In this document: positions 51,308 through 61,850 of the stretch, in pieces
Layout: every line of letters starts with the position of its first letter
Position numbering within the stretch: the stretch's first letter is position 1
The notes under the pieces: model-generated
The model's database searches: none
Told to the model about the DNA's origin: nothing
Seen by the model: the letters and a program-made list of their open reading frames with translations, nothing else
Origin: Gynuella sunshinyii YC6258
GTDB taxonomy: Bacteria; Pseudomonadota; Gammaproteobacteria; Pseudomonadales; Natronospirillaceae
Assembly (NCBI RefSeq): GCF_000940805.1
Contig: NZ_CP007142.1
Location: 5,804,593 to 5,868,592, forward strand
DNA length: 64,000 nucleotides
Direction: 5' to 3'
Made by a program: the position numbers and the translations under genes

Positions 51308-52555
51308 TTAGAAAGAGTAAGAAGCAGATAGCTCAATTTTGTTGGTAGTTGAAACATCAGCCTTTTCTTTCTTGGACTGATAGTCATAGTCAGCAGCGTA
51401 AACAACACCTACCTCACTGGTGTAAGACACACCCAAGCCGATGGCAGGAGAGTCAATCTCTTCAGCATCCAGGTCATCAACCTCTACATCCGCATAAGCC
51501 GCATAAGCGTCTTGAGCGTAAGCAAGCTTGCCGTACAGGATGTCACCACTATCATCCCAGTTATCCATATAATAATAACCAGAAACAGTTATAGACCCAA
51601 AACCTGCAGATGCACCCACCTCTACTTCAACCGGATTATAGCCATCGATGTCAGCGGTATCGATATCTTCCAGAACATTCACGCCATCAGCCTTAACGGT
51701 TCCTGTGGAACTCAGAGCTGCAACATATGCACTGATAGTATCTGTAATGTTTACATCCACCTGAACAGCAACTTCAGTAAAATCAAACAAAGTAACATCT
51801 ACATCATCAATCGTTTTAGTAACAGCAATCTCACCATCACCAGCCGTATTATTGATTGCAGCCTTAATTGCAACTTTGCCCAAATCATAAGTAGCCGCCA
51901 AACCGACGAAAGTAGAAGAGGTAGTTTCCCCGCCTTGATTACCGTTATCAAGATACTGACCTTCCACATCCAGCTTAAGAGCATCCATCTCATAGTGATA
52001 GTTAACACCTACACCGAAATCGATAACATCGTCAGCAGTTTCCGCATCCGTTGAATCGTCATCAGCACCTTCAAGCTGAATGCTTAGACCATTAGCAGAA
52101 TAGCGAATACCTACATCCGGCTCAAAGTCGTTACCATCATCCATATCGAGCTCTTCCACGCCGATATATTCATCAGTCACAGTAACTTCGCCAACCTGAC
52201 CAAAAGAGATCGGGCCATCAGTAACAATAATATCATTAACAGTTACTTCAGCCGTCTGATCACCAGCGGTTTTGATACCATCGATACTGATATTGGCCGA
52301 GAAAGGACCATGAACAACATCCAGATCCATCATCAGACCATAGAAGTCACCCTCATCGATATCGTTATCACCATTATCACTTTCCAGTGTATCAACATCA
52401 CGAGTGTCATCACCCTTGAAGTCAAAAACAGCACCAGCACTCATTGTGCCGTAGAAGGTGTATGATGTTTCTGTATCGGCAGCAGCAGCTTGTCCGGTGA
52501 TAGCAGCAGCCAAAGCAGTCACTGCAAAACCAGAAGCAATCTTAATCGCTTTCAT
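51308..52555 (-). CDS. outer-membrane porin, highly acidic
   Basis: Signal peptide MKAIKIASGFAVTALAAAIT up to about AQAA-type cleavage, then alternating beta-strand pattern to the C-terminal IELSASYSF, a Bam recognition signal ending in Phe. The 415-residue length fits a general or specific porin. The mature protein is very rich in Asp and Glu, suggesting a salty habitat or a cation-selective pore. AAGGGGA precedes the start. The substrate is unknown. Confidence 0.83.
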   Translation of the reverse strand: MKAIKIASGFAVTALAAAITGQAAAADTETSYTFYGTMSAGAVFDFKGDDTRDVDTLESDNGDNDIDEGDFYGLMMDLDVVHGPFSANISIDGIKTAGDQTAEVTVNDIIVTDGPISFGQVGEVTVTDEYIGVEELDMDDGNDFEPDVGIRYSANGLSIQLEGADDDSTDAETADDVIDFGVGVNYHYEMDALKLDVEGQYLDNGNQGGETTSSTFVGLAATYDLGKVAIKAAINNTAGDGEIAVTKTIDDVDVTLFDFTEVAVQVDVNITDTISAYVAALSSTGTVKADGVNVLEDIDTADIDGYNPVEVEVGASAGFGSITVSGYYYMDNWDDSGDILYGKLAYAQDAYAAYADVEVDDLDAEEIDSPAIGLGVSYTSEVGVVYAADYDYQSKKEKADVSTTNKIELSASYSF

Positions 52556-53186
52556 TCAAGATTCCCCTTTATTATTATCAACCCGGATTTTTACCGGATA
52601 GACTATATTGAATAACCGGTCATTAATGCTTCTTCCATTCAGGTAAAACAGAAAAAGTAAAAACGCTAGTTATCTCTTTTATCGTTATAAAATTTGCAAC
52701 GGCCATATTACACACTCATTGCAAAAATAAAAGCCAAACCTTATTCCTTCTTTACAACTATCTTGAGATAGCTCAATGATAATTGTGCAAACTTCCTAAC
52801 AAGCTAACGACACCTAAAGTTGGCAACAGTTCCTATCAAACCAGAGGCTATATTTCTGGTCAAGCCATCAAATGCATTTTTTTTATTAATTTCTGACACT
52901 TAGGGCTGAAAATTTACGTATTACGACATTGTATTTTCAGATGATATGGGCACAAAAAAACAACCTAAACGTAAGATGAACAAAACACCAAAAAGTTACC
53001 AAGAAAGACCCATTATCAGGAATAAACGATCAAAAAAGACCGCAGATTTTAATTTTCTTTTATATCTCATTGATTTTATTGTTATTTTTCAGCTTTGACT
53101 GAAACGTATATAGAGAACAAATAAAAGTCAATAGACTTAGCCACAAACAGAAGACACTTTACCTTTACACAAACAAATCAACAGGC
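52556..53186. other. AT-rich upstream region of the porin
   Basis: No gene is seen over about 630 bp. It holds long A and T runs and two overlapping short palindromes at 52758-52776 (CTATC-TTGA-GATAG and TTGAG-ATAG-CTCAA). The porin promoter must lie here. It could also contain a small RNA, but I see no clear terminator for one. Confidence 0.5.
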
Positions 53187-53220
53187 AAAAAAAAGAGAAG
53201 CTGACCGCCTCTCTTTTTCT
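53187..53220 (-). terminator. intrinsic terminator of dnaJ
   Basis: On the minus strand AAAGAGAGGC and GCTTCTCTTT pair over ten positions (one G-U), with a five-base loop and a long U-run after. Confidence 0.9.
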
Positions 53221-53242
53221 TAAAATACTTATTTAAGCAACA

Positions 53243-54364
53243 TCACATCTCTTCAAAAAACTTTTTAACTCCATCAAACCATGTCTTGGTTCTGGGAGAA
53301 TGCGATTTACCTTCCATAGATTCCTGAAACTTTCTGAGCAACTCTTTTTGAGACTCATTCAGCTTAACGGGCGTTTCAACCACAACCTTGCATATCAGGT
53401 CACCCATTACTGTTGATCGGATCGGTTTCACCCCCTTACCACGCAAACGAAATAATTTGCCGGTTTGGGTTTCAGGCGGGATTTTAAGTTTGACGCGACC
53501 ATCCAAAGTTGGAACCTCAAGTTCACCACCTAAAGCCGCATCTGCAAAGCTGATTGGCACCTCGCAGTGCAGATTAGCCCCGTCGCGAACAAATATAGAA
53601 TGCTCCCTGACATGCACCTGAACATACAGGTCTCCAGCAGGTCCGCCATGCAAACCGGCTTCCCCTTCACCCGAGAGGCGAATACGATCACCAGTATCAA
53701 CACCAGCAGGGATTTTTACATTCAGAGTCTTGGTTTCACGCACAGCACCACGACCATGACAAACCTGACACGGATCCTTAATGACCTTGCCGGAACCACT
53801 ACAGGTTGGGCATGTCTGCTGTACAGAGAAAAATCCCTGTTGCATTCGAACCTGGCCAACACCGCCACACGTAGTACATGATGTGGTACCACTACCTTTC
53901 TTGGCACCGGAACCATCACAGGATTTGCACGAAACCAGAGTCGGCACCTGAAGGCGCTTATCTATTCCTCTAACCGCCTCTTCCAGAGACAACTCAAGAT
54001 CATATCGGAGATCACTTCCCCTTTGAACGTGAGAGCGACGTCCACCCGCAGCATTACCAAAAATGTCCCCGAAAACATCACCGAAAATATCGCTGAAGCT
54101 ACCATGGCCACCACTTTGGCCGCCAAATCCCCCTTGACCATCCACACCGGCATGACCAAACTGATCATATGCGGCACGTTTCTGATCATCCGCCAGCACC
54201 TCATAAGCTTCATTGATTTCCTTGAACTTATGCTCTGCTTCGGCGTCCCCGGGATTACGATCCGGATGGAATTTCATAGCCAGCTTACGGTAGGCTTTTT
54301 TTATCTCTTTGGGATCGGTGCCTTTGGCAACACCCAGGACTTCGTAGTAGTCTCGTTTCGACAT
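53243..54364 (-). CDS. dnaJ: chaperone DnaJ
   Basis: J domain with the HPD motif ([10 protein letters not shown]), a Gly/Phe linker, and four zinc-binding repeats [24 protein letters not shown] and CQVCHGRG. The C-terminal substrate domain follows. At 373 residues it is full length (E. coli 376). It stimulates DnaK ATP hydrolysis and delivers clients. Confidence 0.97.
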   Translation of the reverse strand: MSKRDYYEVLGVAKGTDPKEIKKAYRKLAMKFHPDRNPGDAEAEHKFKEINEAYEVLADDQKRAAYDQFGHAGVDGQGGFGGQSGGHGSFSDIFGDVFGDIFGNAAGGRRSHVQRGSDLRYDLELSLEEAVRGIDKRLQVPTLVSCKSCDGSGAKKGSGTTSCTTCGGVGQVRMQQGFFSVQQTCPTCSGSGKVIKDPCQVCHGRGAVRETKTLNVKIPAGVDTGDRIRLSGEGEAGLHGGPAGDLYVQVHVREHSIFVRDGANLHCEVPISFADAALGGELEVPTLDGRVKLKIPPETQTGKLFRLRGKGVKPIRSTVMGDLICKVVVETPVKLNESQKELLRKFQESMEGKSHSPRTKTWFDGVKKFFEEM

Positions 54365-54391
54365 ATGCTTTGGTTCAATCCACGTAATTAA

Positions 54392-54407
54392 GGCGGCTAA
54401 GGCCGCC
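54392..54407 (-). promoter_or_regulatory. intercistronic hairpin between dnaK and dnaJ
   Basis: GGCGGC and GCCGCC pair around TAAG, followed on the minus strand by TTAATTA. It is likely a partial terminator or processing site that sets the DnaK to DnaJ ratio. Confidence 0.6.
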
Positions 54408-54428
54408 TCAACTTAAACACTTAACGAC

Positions 54429-56354
54429 TTATTTATCGTCCTTAACCTCTTCAAACTCAGCATCCACCGCATCATCACCTGCAGATGAGGACGATCCTGC
54501 CTGAGCCTGTTCTGCTGCTCCAGCATCTTTAGCTGACTGTTCAGCATACAGCTTTTGCGCCATATTCGCTGAAGCATCGGACAATGCTTTAGTTTTTGCC
54601 TCAATATCATCCTTATCATCTGTCTTCAAAGCAGCTTCCAGCTCTTCAATGGCTTTTTCTATAGAAGCTTTTTCCTCAGAGTCGATTTTGTCTCCTACTT
54701 CCTGCAACGTTTTCCGAGTCGCATGAACAAGACCATCCCCTGTATTTCTGACCTGCACAAGCTCTTCAAATTTGCGGTCTTCATCAGCGTGAGCTTCTGC
54801 ATCTTTTACCATCTTATCGATTTCATCGTCACTCAAACCTGAAGACGCCTTGATAACGATGGACTGTTCTTTACCAGTTCCTTTATCTTTGGCTGATACG
54901 TGCAGAATACCGTTAGCATCAATATCAAATGCAACCTCAATTTGCGGCACACCACGAGGCGCTGGCGGAATATCAGATAAATCAAATCTGCCAAGCGACT
55001 TGTTCTGGGAGGACATTTTACGCTCACCCTGCAACACATGAATGGTCACAGCCGTCTGGTTGTCATCTGCTGTTGAAAACACCTGTGTTTTCTTAGTCGG
55101 AATGGTTGTATTTTTTTCAATCAAAGGAGTAGATACACCACCCATTGTTTCAATACCCAGAGTCAAAGGTGTTACGTCCAACAACAGAACATCCTTGACA
55201 TCACCAGCCAGTACAGCACCCTGGATAGCAGCACCAATGGCCACAGCTTCATCAGGGTTCACATCTTTACGGGCATCTTTACCAAAGAAGTCTTTAACCT
55301 TGCTCTGAACCAAAGGCATCCGAGTTTGACCACCAACCAGAATAATTTCATCAATATCAGAAATTTCCTGATCGGCATCCTTTAAAGCAATCTTAACAGG
55401 CTCTAAAGAACGGTTAACCAGATCTTCAACCAGGCTTTCGAGTTTTGCCCGGGTCACTTTAACATTCAAATGCTTCGGTCCGCTTGCATCAGCGGTAATA
55501 TAAGGCAAATTCACATCTGTCTGCTGACTGGAAGACAACTCAACCTTGGCCTTCTCAGCGGCTTCTTTAAGCCTTTGCATTGCCAATGGATCACCTTTCA
55601 AGTTAATACCGGAGTCTTTCTTGAACTCTTCAGCCAGATAGTTAATCAAACGAAGGTCAAAATCCTCACCACCCAGGAACGTGTCGCCATTGGTTGAAAG
55701 GACCTCAAACTGAGTTTCGCCATCAACGTCAGCAATTTCAATAATAGAGATATCAAAGGTACCACCACCGAGGTCATACACCGCAATAGTCCGGTCACCT
55801 TTTCCTTTATCCATACCATAAGCCAGCGCTGCTGCAGTTGGTTCGTTGATGATCCGCTTGACATCCAACCCGGCAATTTTACCGGCATCTTTAGTTGCCT
55901 GACGCTGACTGTCGTTAAAGTATGCAGGAACAGTAATCACAGCTTCTGTGATTTTTTCGCCCAAAAAGTCTTCGGCCGTCTTTTTCATTTTCTTCAGAAC
56001 TTCAGCAGATACCTGGGGAGGCGCTTTTTTGTCTCCCCTTGCCTCTACCCATGCATCGCCGTTGTCTGCTTTGACAATTTTGTATGGAACCATGTTGATG
56101 TCTTTTTGAACAACATCGTCCTCAAAACGACGACCAATCAAACGCTTGACTGCAAAAAGTGTGTTGGTCGGATTGGTAACCGCTTGACGTTTGGCAGGTT
56201 GACCAACCAACACCTCTCCATCATCGGTAAATGCCACAATCGACGGAGTTGTACGATCACCTTCAGAGTTCTCAATAACTTTTACTTTGTCTCCGTCCAT
56301 AATAGAGACACAGGAATTGGTGGTTCCCAGGTCAATACCAATAATCTTTGCCAT
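54429..56354 (-). CDS. dnaK: chaperone DnaK (Hsp70)
   Basis: N-terminal ATPase domain starting [16 protein letters not shown], with [15 protein letters not shown] and [14 protein letters not shown]. The substrate domain begins near [18 protein letters not shown], and the flexible lid ends in the acidic EFEEVKDDK tail. At 641 residues it is full length (E. coli 638). It lies between grpE and dnaJ. Confidence 0.98.
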   Translation of the reverse strand: MAKIIGIDLGTTNSCVSIMDGDKVKVIENSEGDRTTPSIVAFTDDGEVLVGQPAKRQAVTNPTNTLFAVKRLIGRRFEDDVVQKDINMVPYKIVKADNGDAWVEARGDKKAPPQVSAEVLKKMKKTAEDFLGEKITEAVITVPAYFNDSQRQATKDAGKIAGLDVKRIINEPTAAALAYGMDKGKGDRTIAVYDLGGGTFDISIIEIADVDGETQFEVLSTNGDTFLGGEDFDLRLINYLAEEFKKDSGINLKGDPLAMQRLKEAAEKAKVELSSSQQTDVNLPYITADASGPKHLNVKVTRAKLESLVEDLVNRSLEPVKIALKDADQEISDIDEIILVGGQTRMPLVQSKVKDFFGKDARKDVNPDEAVAIGAAIQGAVLAGDVKDVLLLDVTPLTLGIETMGGVSTPLIEKNTTIPTKKTQVFSTADDNQTAVTIHVLQGERKMSSQNKSLGRFDLSDIPPAPRGVPQIEVAFDIDANGILHVSAKDKGTGKEQSIVIKASSGLSDDEIDKMVKDAEAHADEDRKFEELVQVRNTGDGLVHATRKTLQEVGDKIDSEEKASIEKAIEELEAALKTDDKDDIEAKTKALSDASANMAQKLYAEQSAKDAGAAEQAQAGSSSSAGDDAVDAEFEEVKDDK

Positions 56355-56437
56355 ATTTCACTATCTCCTAAATTCAAGATGGGGTTCTACCCGAATTCTC
56401 ATTGCTTGCCAGAATAATTGGGCTTTTTGTAAGGCTT

Positions 56438-57040
56438 TCAAGCCTGCTCATCGATTGTTTTTTGACCACCACCTTTACTGACCATTACCATTGCCGGACG
56501 CACCAGACGGCCTGCTAACGTATAACCTTTTTGCATTACGGCAATCACCGTATTGGGTTCAACTTCAGGGTTATCAACCATGGACATTGCCTGATGTAAC
56601 TGAGGATCAAAAGGCTCGCCTTCTGGATTGATAGCATGCACATCAGACTTATTAAGAGCACTGGTAAACAACCCCAGCGTCATATTAACCCCTTCAAGAA
56701 CGGGGTTTGAATCACGCTCTTCCTGCGGCGCAGCCTCCAATGCCCGTTCTAGATTATCCATAACCGGCAACAGCTCCTTAATCAGTTTCTCCTGACCAAA
56801 TTTATGGGCCGCCTCAACATCTTTTTCCATGCGTCGACGGAGATTCTGCATATCCGCATGAACCCGTAACAGCTGTTCTTTCAGGGCTGCAATTTCTTCA
56901 GCAGCCTCGCTGCCACCCTCAGTCCCAGTCACGGCTTCATCAGCAACACCCTGCTGTTCAGGCTGTGTTTCCTGCTGAAGCAGCTCTTCAGATTGGCCTT
57001 CTCCCGTTCCCTGATCAACAGTCTGATTTTCTGTTGTCAT
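56438..57040 (-). CDS. grpE: nucleotide exchange factor GrpE
   Basis: GrpE releases ADP from DnaK. An acidic Gln/Glu-rich N-terminal tail is followed by a long coiled coil (about residues 45-105) with LLRVHADMQNLRRRMEKDVE and a beta domain ending MVSKGG. The 200-residue length is normal. GGAG lies before the start at 57040. A sigma-32-type promoter lies upstream. Confidence 0.95.
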   Translation of the reverse strand: MTTENQTVDQGTGEGQSEELLQQETQPEQQGVADEAVTGTEGGSEAAEEIAALKEQLLRVHADMQNLRRRMEKDVEAAHKFGQEKLIKELLPVMDNLERALEAAPQEERDSNPVLEGVNMTLGLFTSALNKSDVHAINPEGEPFDPQLHQAMSMVDNPEVEPNTVIAVMQKGYTLAGRLVRPAMVMVSKGGGQKTIDEQA

Positions 57041-57085
57041 CTCTAGTATTCTCCGAAGTTAATATAACCAGTTAGTGGCGGTCCT

Positions 57086-57112
57086 ATATCGGGTCATTGG
57101 CCTCAATTTCAA
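57086..57112 (-). promoter_or_regulatory. heat-shock (sigma-32-type) promoter of grpE
   Basis: On the minus strand TTGAAA (57107-57112) is followed after about 13 bases by CCCGATAT (57086-57093), close to CTTGAAA and CCCCATAT. It lies within the divergent grpE-recN intergenic region. Confidence 0.78.
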
Positions 57113-57133
57113 CAGTTGCACTTCATTGCCATA

Positions 57134-57153
57134 TACTGTATTTATAGCCAGTA
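57134..57153 (+). promoter_or_regulatory. LexA box (SOS operator) of recN
   Basis: TACTGTATTTATAGCCAGTA matches the LexA pattern TACTG-N10-CAGTA exactly at both arms. It lies 24 bases before the recN start. The centre is AT-rich, as usual. RecN is a classic LexA target. Confidence 0.9.
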
Positions 57154-57176
57154 TATATATTCAAACAGGTGAAACT

Positions 57177-58859
57177 GTGCTTACCCATCTTCACATCAGC
57201 GACTTTACGATTGTTTCCGAACTGAATATTGAGCTTCATAAGGGAATGACGGCCGTTACCGGTGAAACCGGGGCCGGCAAATCCATTATGCTCGACGCAC
57301 TTGGTTATGCGCTAGGAAACCGGGCCGACAGCGGAGTTGTTCGCCCGGGAGCAGAAAAAGCGGATATCTCAGCCACCTTTATGTTAGAGCACATTCCATC
57401 TGCAAGAACCTGGCTGATCGCTCAGGCGCTTGAAAATGGCGAAGCGGAATGTGTACTGAGAAGAGTCATCACCTCTGAGGGCCGTTCCAGAGCATTTATT
57501 AATGGAAAACCAGTACCGGCCCAACAATTGAAAGAGCTGGGAGATCTAGTCATCGACCTCCATAATCAGCATGAACATCACTCTCTTCTGAATACCGATG
57601 TTCAGCGTCGTCTGTTGGATGAGTTCGGTGGACACGAAACACTTGCCAAAAAAGTGGCTGATGCTTATCAGGAATGGCGAAAACTCCACCAGAAGGTCCA
57701 ACAAACCCAGAAAGCACAGGACGAAAAGTCCGCTCGCCTGCAATTGCTGCAATACCAACTTGATGAGCTGGAGGCATTGGACCTTAAGGAAAATGAATTA
57801 CAGGCACTTGAGCAGGAACAAACCCTGCTGGCCAATGGCGAAAATACAGTCAACACATTGAGTCAGGTTATTTCCCGCTGCGAGGGGGATGAATCCGCCC
57901 CCGGGATTCTGGATGCTTTACGATCTCTGAATCAACAATTACAGACATTAAAATCAGAACAACTCAGAGATATCATTGAAACCTTTTCATCAGCGCAAAT
58001 CATGATTGATGATGGCCTCAAAGAACTGAGTAACTTTCTGGATAACTTCGAAGTTGACCAGCAACGCTTGGCTGATGTGGATCAACGTCTGGCCATCATT
58101 TACGATCTGGCCAGAAAACACCAGATCCATCCAGACCAGTTATTAGAGACATTTCGGTCTTTAGCACAGGAATTCGAATCCCTAAAAGATGACGAATTCA
58201 ATCTGGAAAAATGGCACAAAGAACTCGAAGAACTCCAGAATACTCACCAGCAGCTGAGCCATCAGCTCACGGAAAAACGCGCCAAAGCCAGTATCAGACT
58301 TGCAAAGGAAGTTACTCAGCAGCTCCAATTGCTATCTATGAAAGGCGCTCAGTTGAAAGTACAACTAACCCCCCTGACGGACAAGCGCTTTGCTATCTTT
58401 GGCAACGAGGAAATTGAATTTCTTATTCAAACCAACGCCGGGTTACCTTTTGGTCCCATTCAAAAAATAGCATCAGGGGGCGAACTGTCCCGTATAAGTC
58501 TCGCAATACAGGTCGTTTGCGCCCAAAAGAGCCAGATTCCGACACTGATTTTTGATGAAGTTGATGTCGGCATCAGCGGTGCAACTTCTGAAATCGTCGG
58601 CAGAATGTTGCGTCACCTGGGCGAAAAAGGCCAAGTGCTGTGTGTCACTCATCAACCTCAGGTCGCCAGTCTGGGACATCACCACATACAGGTTACCAAG
58701 ACCATTACCCGCTCAGGCAATACCGAAGTAACGCTCGCTTATGTAACTGAAAACAGTCGTATAGATGAAGTGGCAAGACTATTGGGAGGTGTGGAGCTGA
58801 CCTCACAAACCGTTGCACATGCTCGGGAAATGCTGGTAAACGGGCAAAAGATGCACTAG
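57177..58859 (+). CDS. recN: DNA repair ATPase RecN
   Basis: RecN is an SMC-like protein acting in double-strand break repair. The Walker A motif GETGAGKS is at residues 29-36. Long coiled-coil arms flank the middle. Signature and Walker B are GGELSRISLAIQ and LIFDEVDVGISG. I chose GTG at 57177, with AGGT six bases upstream and alignment to E. coli; the open frame begins at 57075 but would cover the LexA box. That gives 560 residues (E. coli 553). Confidence 0.95.
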   Translation: MLTHLHISDFTIVSELNIELHKGMTAVTGETGAGKSIMLDALGYALGNRADSGVVRPGAEKADISATFMLEHIPSARTWLIAQALENGEAECVLRRVITSEGRSRAFINGKPVPAQQLKELGDLVIDLHNQHEHHSLLNTDVQRRLLDEFGGHETLAKKVADAYQEWRKLHQKVQQTQKAQDEKSARLQLLQYQLDELEALDLKENELQALEQEQTLLANGENTVNTLSQVISRCEGDESAPGILDALRSLNQQLQTLKSEQLRDIIETFSSAQIMIDDGLKELSNFLDNFEVDQQRLADVDQRLAIIYDLARKHQIHPDQLLETFRSLAQEFESLKDDEFNLEKWHKELEELQNTHQQLSHQLTEKRAKASIRLAKEVTQQLQLLSMKGAQLKVQLTPLTDKRFAIFGNEEIEFLIQTNAGLPFGPIQKIASGGELSRISLAIQVVCAQKSQIPTLIFDEVDVGISGATSEIVGRMLRHLGEKGQVLCVTHQPQVASLGHHHIQVTKTITRSGNTEVTLAYVTENSRIDEVARLLGGVELTSQTVAHAREMLVNGQKMH

Positions 58860-59013
58860 CAATAGTTTACTGAAATACCCATCCTAATTGCTGTATTTCA
58901 AAAAACACACTATACACGTTTGGTTGTGGCGATAGTCGGGCCTGCCGTTCTAATTTCCGCAGCCACGTCCTGTATCATTACCAGAAGCAACCCCTTCGAA
59001 ATCACCAACTTAT

Positions 59014-60393
59014 GTGGAAAAACTGTTGAACAGACTGAGATCCCTACCCTGGAAACAGACCTTTCACCTGGCATGGCCTGTTGCTTTAGCCAACCTATCT
59101 TTTCCTATGTTGGGCCTGGTTGATGCCTCAGTATTGGGTCATCTGGATAACCCGATATTCCTGGCAGGCGTTGCTCTGGGCTCCAGCCTAATTGCTTTCG
59201 TTTTCTGGGGTTTCAATTTTCTGGCCATGGGCCTCTCCGGTGTTACTTCAAGCGCATACGGCGCCCACAATCCAGGTGAGATCAAAACTCATCTGACTCA
59301 ATATGCAATAGTAGCCAGTACCCTCATATTCATGCTGTTATTGCTGCACAAGCCACTGATTGAAATGGGCCTGCAATTCATGAACTCCAGCCCTGAAGTT
59401 GAACAACAGGCTCGAATTTACCTGCAAATCCGAGCCTGGGGAATTCCTGCCATGATCTTTAACTCCATGCTGATTGGATTTTTTACTGGCATGCAAAATA
59501 CTCGCATTGGCCTCTATACCGTTTCTGTTTCTCAGATAATCAACCTGGTGCTCAATGTTGTACTGGTATTTCGCTTCAATATGTCAACAAACGGTATTGC
59601 ATTGGGTACCGTCATTAGCGAATACATTGGCGTTACCTTTATTTTTATAGCTTTGTTAAAACGCTACAAGCGCCTGGGTGGAACCATAAATTGGCAGTTG
59701 TTACTGAATGTCGGCTACTACAAACCCATGCTTGCGACCAGCTTTAACTTACTGATTCGTTCGTTTTTGCTGTTATTCAGTGTCACTTGGCTCAACAAAC
59801 TTTCGGCCCAAATCAATGACCAGACACTTGCTGTGAACGCAATATTGTTATCTTTGTTTACGCTCATATCCAATACACAAGACGCTACAGCCTCCGCAGC
59901 AGAGGCTCAGACAGGATTGGCTCTGGGAGCCGGAAACAGGCAAAAACTCAAAGAAATTCTTATTACAACAGGCATGATTGCGCTTGCTTTTTCAATTCTC
60001 CTGAGCCTGATATTCATTTTACTCAAAGACGTAATTATTCATCTGATGACTAATCAAACTGCTTTACAGAATTTAGTCAGCCACAACTTTATATGGGTAC
60101 AAATCCTACCTCTGCTTGCTGTTCTGGCTTTTTGGCTGGACGGTGTGTTTATCGGGGCAAGATTGTCTGGAGACATGAGAAACAGCGTTATCGCAGGGTT
60201 CTTCGGTTTCTTCTTAATAAGTCATTTTATTCCACAAACCCCTGAGGCAGTATGGTGTAGCTTTTGCCTGACTTATCTTGTAAGAAGCACATGGCTACTA
60301 AGAATATTTTTAACCAAAATATGGAAAAAAATCGTATTAGAGCATCAGGAAGAATGTTCCCTGAATAATTCAAAGAACATTCATGATGCATAG
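59014..60393 (+). CDS. MATE family efflux transporter (DinF-like)
   Basis: Twelve membrane segments fit the 459 residues. The family pattern is visible at the start (LAWPVALANLSFPMLGLVDA and SVLGHLDNP) and in RAWGIPAMIFNSMLIGFFTG. MATE proteins export drugs or organic cations with Na+ or H+. Start: GTG at 59014, without a good ribosome-binding site. No LexA box precedes it, unlike the lexA-dinF unit of E. coli, so the DinF resemblance is one of family only. Confidence 0.85.
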   Translation: MEKLLNRLRSLPWKQTFHLAWPVALANLSFPMLGLVDASVLGHLDNPIFLAGVALGSSLIAFVFWGFNFLAMGLSGVTSSAYGAHNPGEIKTHLTQYAIVASTLIFMLLLLHKPLIEMGLQFMNSSPEVEQQARIYLQIRAWGIPAMIFNSMLIGFFTGMQNTRIGLYTVSVSQIINLVLNVVLVFRFNMSTNGIALGTVISEYIGVTFIFIALLKRYKRLGGTINWQLLLNVGYYKPMLATSFNLLIRSFLLLFSVTWLNKLSAQINDQTLAVNAILLSLFTLISNTQDATASAAEAQTGLALGAGNRQKLKEILITTGMIALAFSILLSLIFILLKDVIIHLMTNQTALQNLVSHNFIWVQILPLLAVLAFWLDGVFIGARLSGDMRNSVIAGFFGFFLISHFIPQTPEAVWCSFCLTYLVRSTWLLRIFLTKIWKKIVLEHQEECSLNNSKNIHDA

Positions 60394-60398
60394 GAGAA

Positions 60399-60887
60399 TT
60401 ATTTTTTTAGAAGCTGTAATACCTTGGCTTTAATTTCAGCAATATCACCATCACGATAACCAGCATGTACCATTCTGATAACTCCCTGCTGATCGATGAT
60501 ATAGGAAGTTGGCATTGCTTCTACTCCATAAGCCTCTGGCAGTTTTCCTGAACTATCTGCTGCAATCGGATAATCTACTGGGAACTGCTTAAGAAACCCA
60601 AGACCATCCTCAGCATTTTCGTCCAAATTCACTGCGACAACTTCAAAACCTTGACCAGCCAGTTCAGCTCTCAATTTATTGAGTTCTGGAAGTGATTTTC
60701 GACATGGCCCGCACCACGAAGCCCAAAAATCCAGATAAACTACCTTTCCACGAAAGCTCCGTAATTCAACAACGTCACCACCGGACAAAGATTTCGCCTT
60801 GAATAACGGTGCGTTATCTCCTTCAGACAAAGCCAAGCTCCAAGAAGCCGACAGCAACAAAAAGAATGCAATAGCTAACTTTTTCAT
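60399..60887 (-). CDS. TlpA/ResA-like periplasmic thioredoxin
   Basis: A signal peptide (MKKLAIAFFLLLSASWSLA) precedes a redoxin domain with the active site DFWASWCGPCRKS (Cys59 and Cys62). A conserved cis-Pro region, VEAMPTSYIID, follows. The length from the chosen ATG is 162; the frame opens at 60914. It probably reduces periplasmic disulfides, for example in cytochrome maturation, but no partner gene is adjacent. Confidence 0.85.
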   Translation of the reverse strand: MKKLAIAFFLLLSASWSLALSEGDNAPLFKAKSLSGGDVVELRSFRGKVVYLDFWASWCGPCRKSLPELNKLRAELAGQGFEVVAVNLDENAEDGLGFLKQFPVDYPIAADSSGKLPEAYGVEAMPTSYIIDQQGVIRMVHAGYRDGDIAEIKAKVLQLLKK

Positions 60888-61014
60888 TAATTTAAATCCC
60901 AAATTCCAATACATATATGCAAGCCTAACACATTGTTTTTTTTCTCATATAATGCATTTAACAGAATTTGAGAGAGTATTCACGAAGTACTAAAAAATAA
61001 TGTTTTGATACTAA

Positions 61015-61425
61015 TCAACTTCTGGGCTTGACGTATAACACCAAATTATGATCGATCAGGTCATAACCGTATTTGTCTGCAATCCTCTTCTGTAAAGCCT
61101 CGATTTCCTCATCAACGAACTCAATCACTTCACCAGAATCGATACATACCATATGGTCATGATGATCACCATCAGCCAGCTCAAATACGGAATGACCACC
61201 ATCAAAATTATGTTTGGTTACCAGCCCTGCACTCTCAAATTGGGTCAAAACCCGGTATACAGTCGCCAGCCCAACATCTTCGCCAGACTCCAGAAACGAC
61301 TTATACACATCTTCGGCGCTCATATGGCGGTTTTCAGATTCTTCAAGCATCTGCAGAATCTTCAGCCTGGGCACGGTAACCTTTAAACCAAGTTTACGTA
61401 ATTCTTTAGGCTTGTCCTGTGTCAT
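61015..61425 (-). CDS. fur: ferric uptake regulator Fur
   Basis: Fur represses iron-uptake genes when Fe2+ is bound. It has a winged HTH (TVPRLKILQMLEE, AEDVYKSF and GLATVYRVLTQFESAG) and the metal-sensing HHDHMVCIDSGEVIEF (residues 88-103). The CxxC zinc pair of E. coli is reduced to Cys94 with Ser97, so the structural zinc site is altered; Pseudomonas Fur also lacks this pair. The 136-residue length is normal. It is divergent from bamE, as in Pseudomonas. Confidence 0.94.
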   Translation of the reverse strand: MTQDKPKELRKLGLKVTVPRLKILQMLEESENRHMSAEDVYKSFLESGEDVGLATVYRVLTQFESAGLVTKHNFDGGHSVFELADGDHHDHMVCIDSGEVIEFVDEEIEALQKRIADKYGYDLIDHNLVLYVKPRS

Positions 61426-61500
61426 GACTTTATACTCTTCTAGTTCCCATATGATGACGGTATTATGGACCCTTCAATTTTTGAGTCAAAGATTTAGCGA

Positions 61501-61827
61501 ATGCGAATTTTCTTTATAACCTTACTCTCAGCCTGTTTATTAACTGGCTGCATTCTCGCCCCTTACCACGTTGAAGTACCTCAAGGAAACTTAGTATCCA
61601 AAGAAATGCTTGCCCAGCTGGAACCCGGCATGACACCCGAACAGGTGAAATTTATTATGGGCACTCCAGTCCTGAATACAGATATAACTCCTGATGAATG
61701 GCTCTATTACTATCGGAATACCGTGGGAGGCCAGGCAACAACGGAACAAACCATTACACTGACCTTCAAGGATGGGTTGCTCAGTACGATTAATGGAGAG
61801 TCTGAGTTCAGCGAAGATGACCTGTAA
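61501..61827 (+). CDS. bamE: outer-membrane assembly lipoprotein BamE
   Basis: The signal peptide ends LLTGC, with Cys17. The SmpA/OmlA domain includes QLEPGMTPEQVKFIMGTPVL and DEWLYYYRN. BamE supports BamD-BamA in beta-barrel assembly. The length of 108 is normal. It is divergent from fur and convergent with rnfH. Confidence 0.93.
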   Translation: MRIFFITLLSACLLTGCILAPYHVEVPQGNLVSKEMLAQLEPGMTPEQVKFIMGTPVLNTDITPDEWLYYYRNTVGGQATTEQTITLTFKDGLLSTINGESEFSEDDL

Positions 61828-61850
61828 TACGACTATCCCCGTGCCTGAAC

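Noticed and set aside
58880-58910. Possible LexA box before the MATE gene
   Set aside because: Only one arm (CTGTATTT) fits; the second arm lacks CAG, so it does not meet the pattern.
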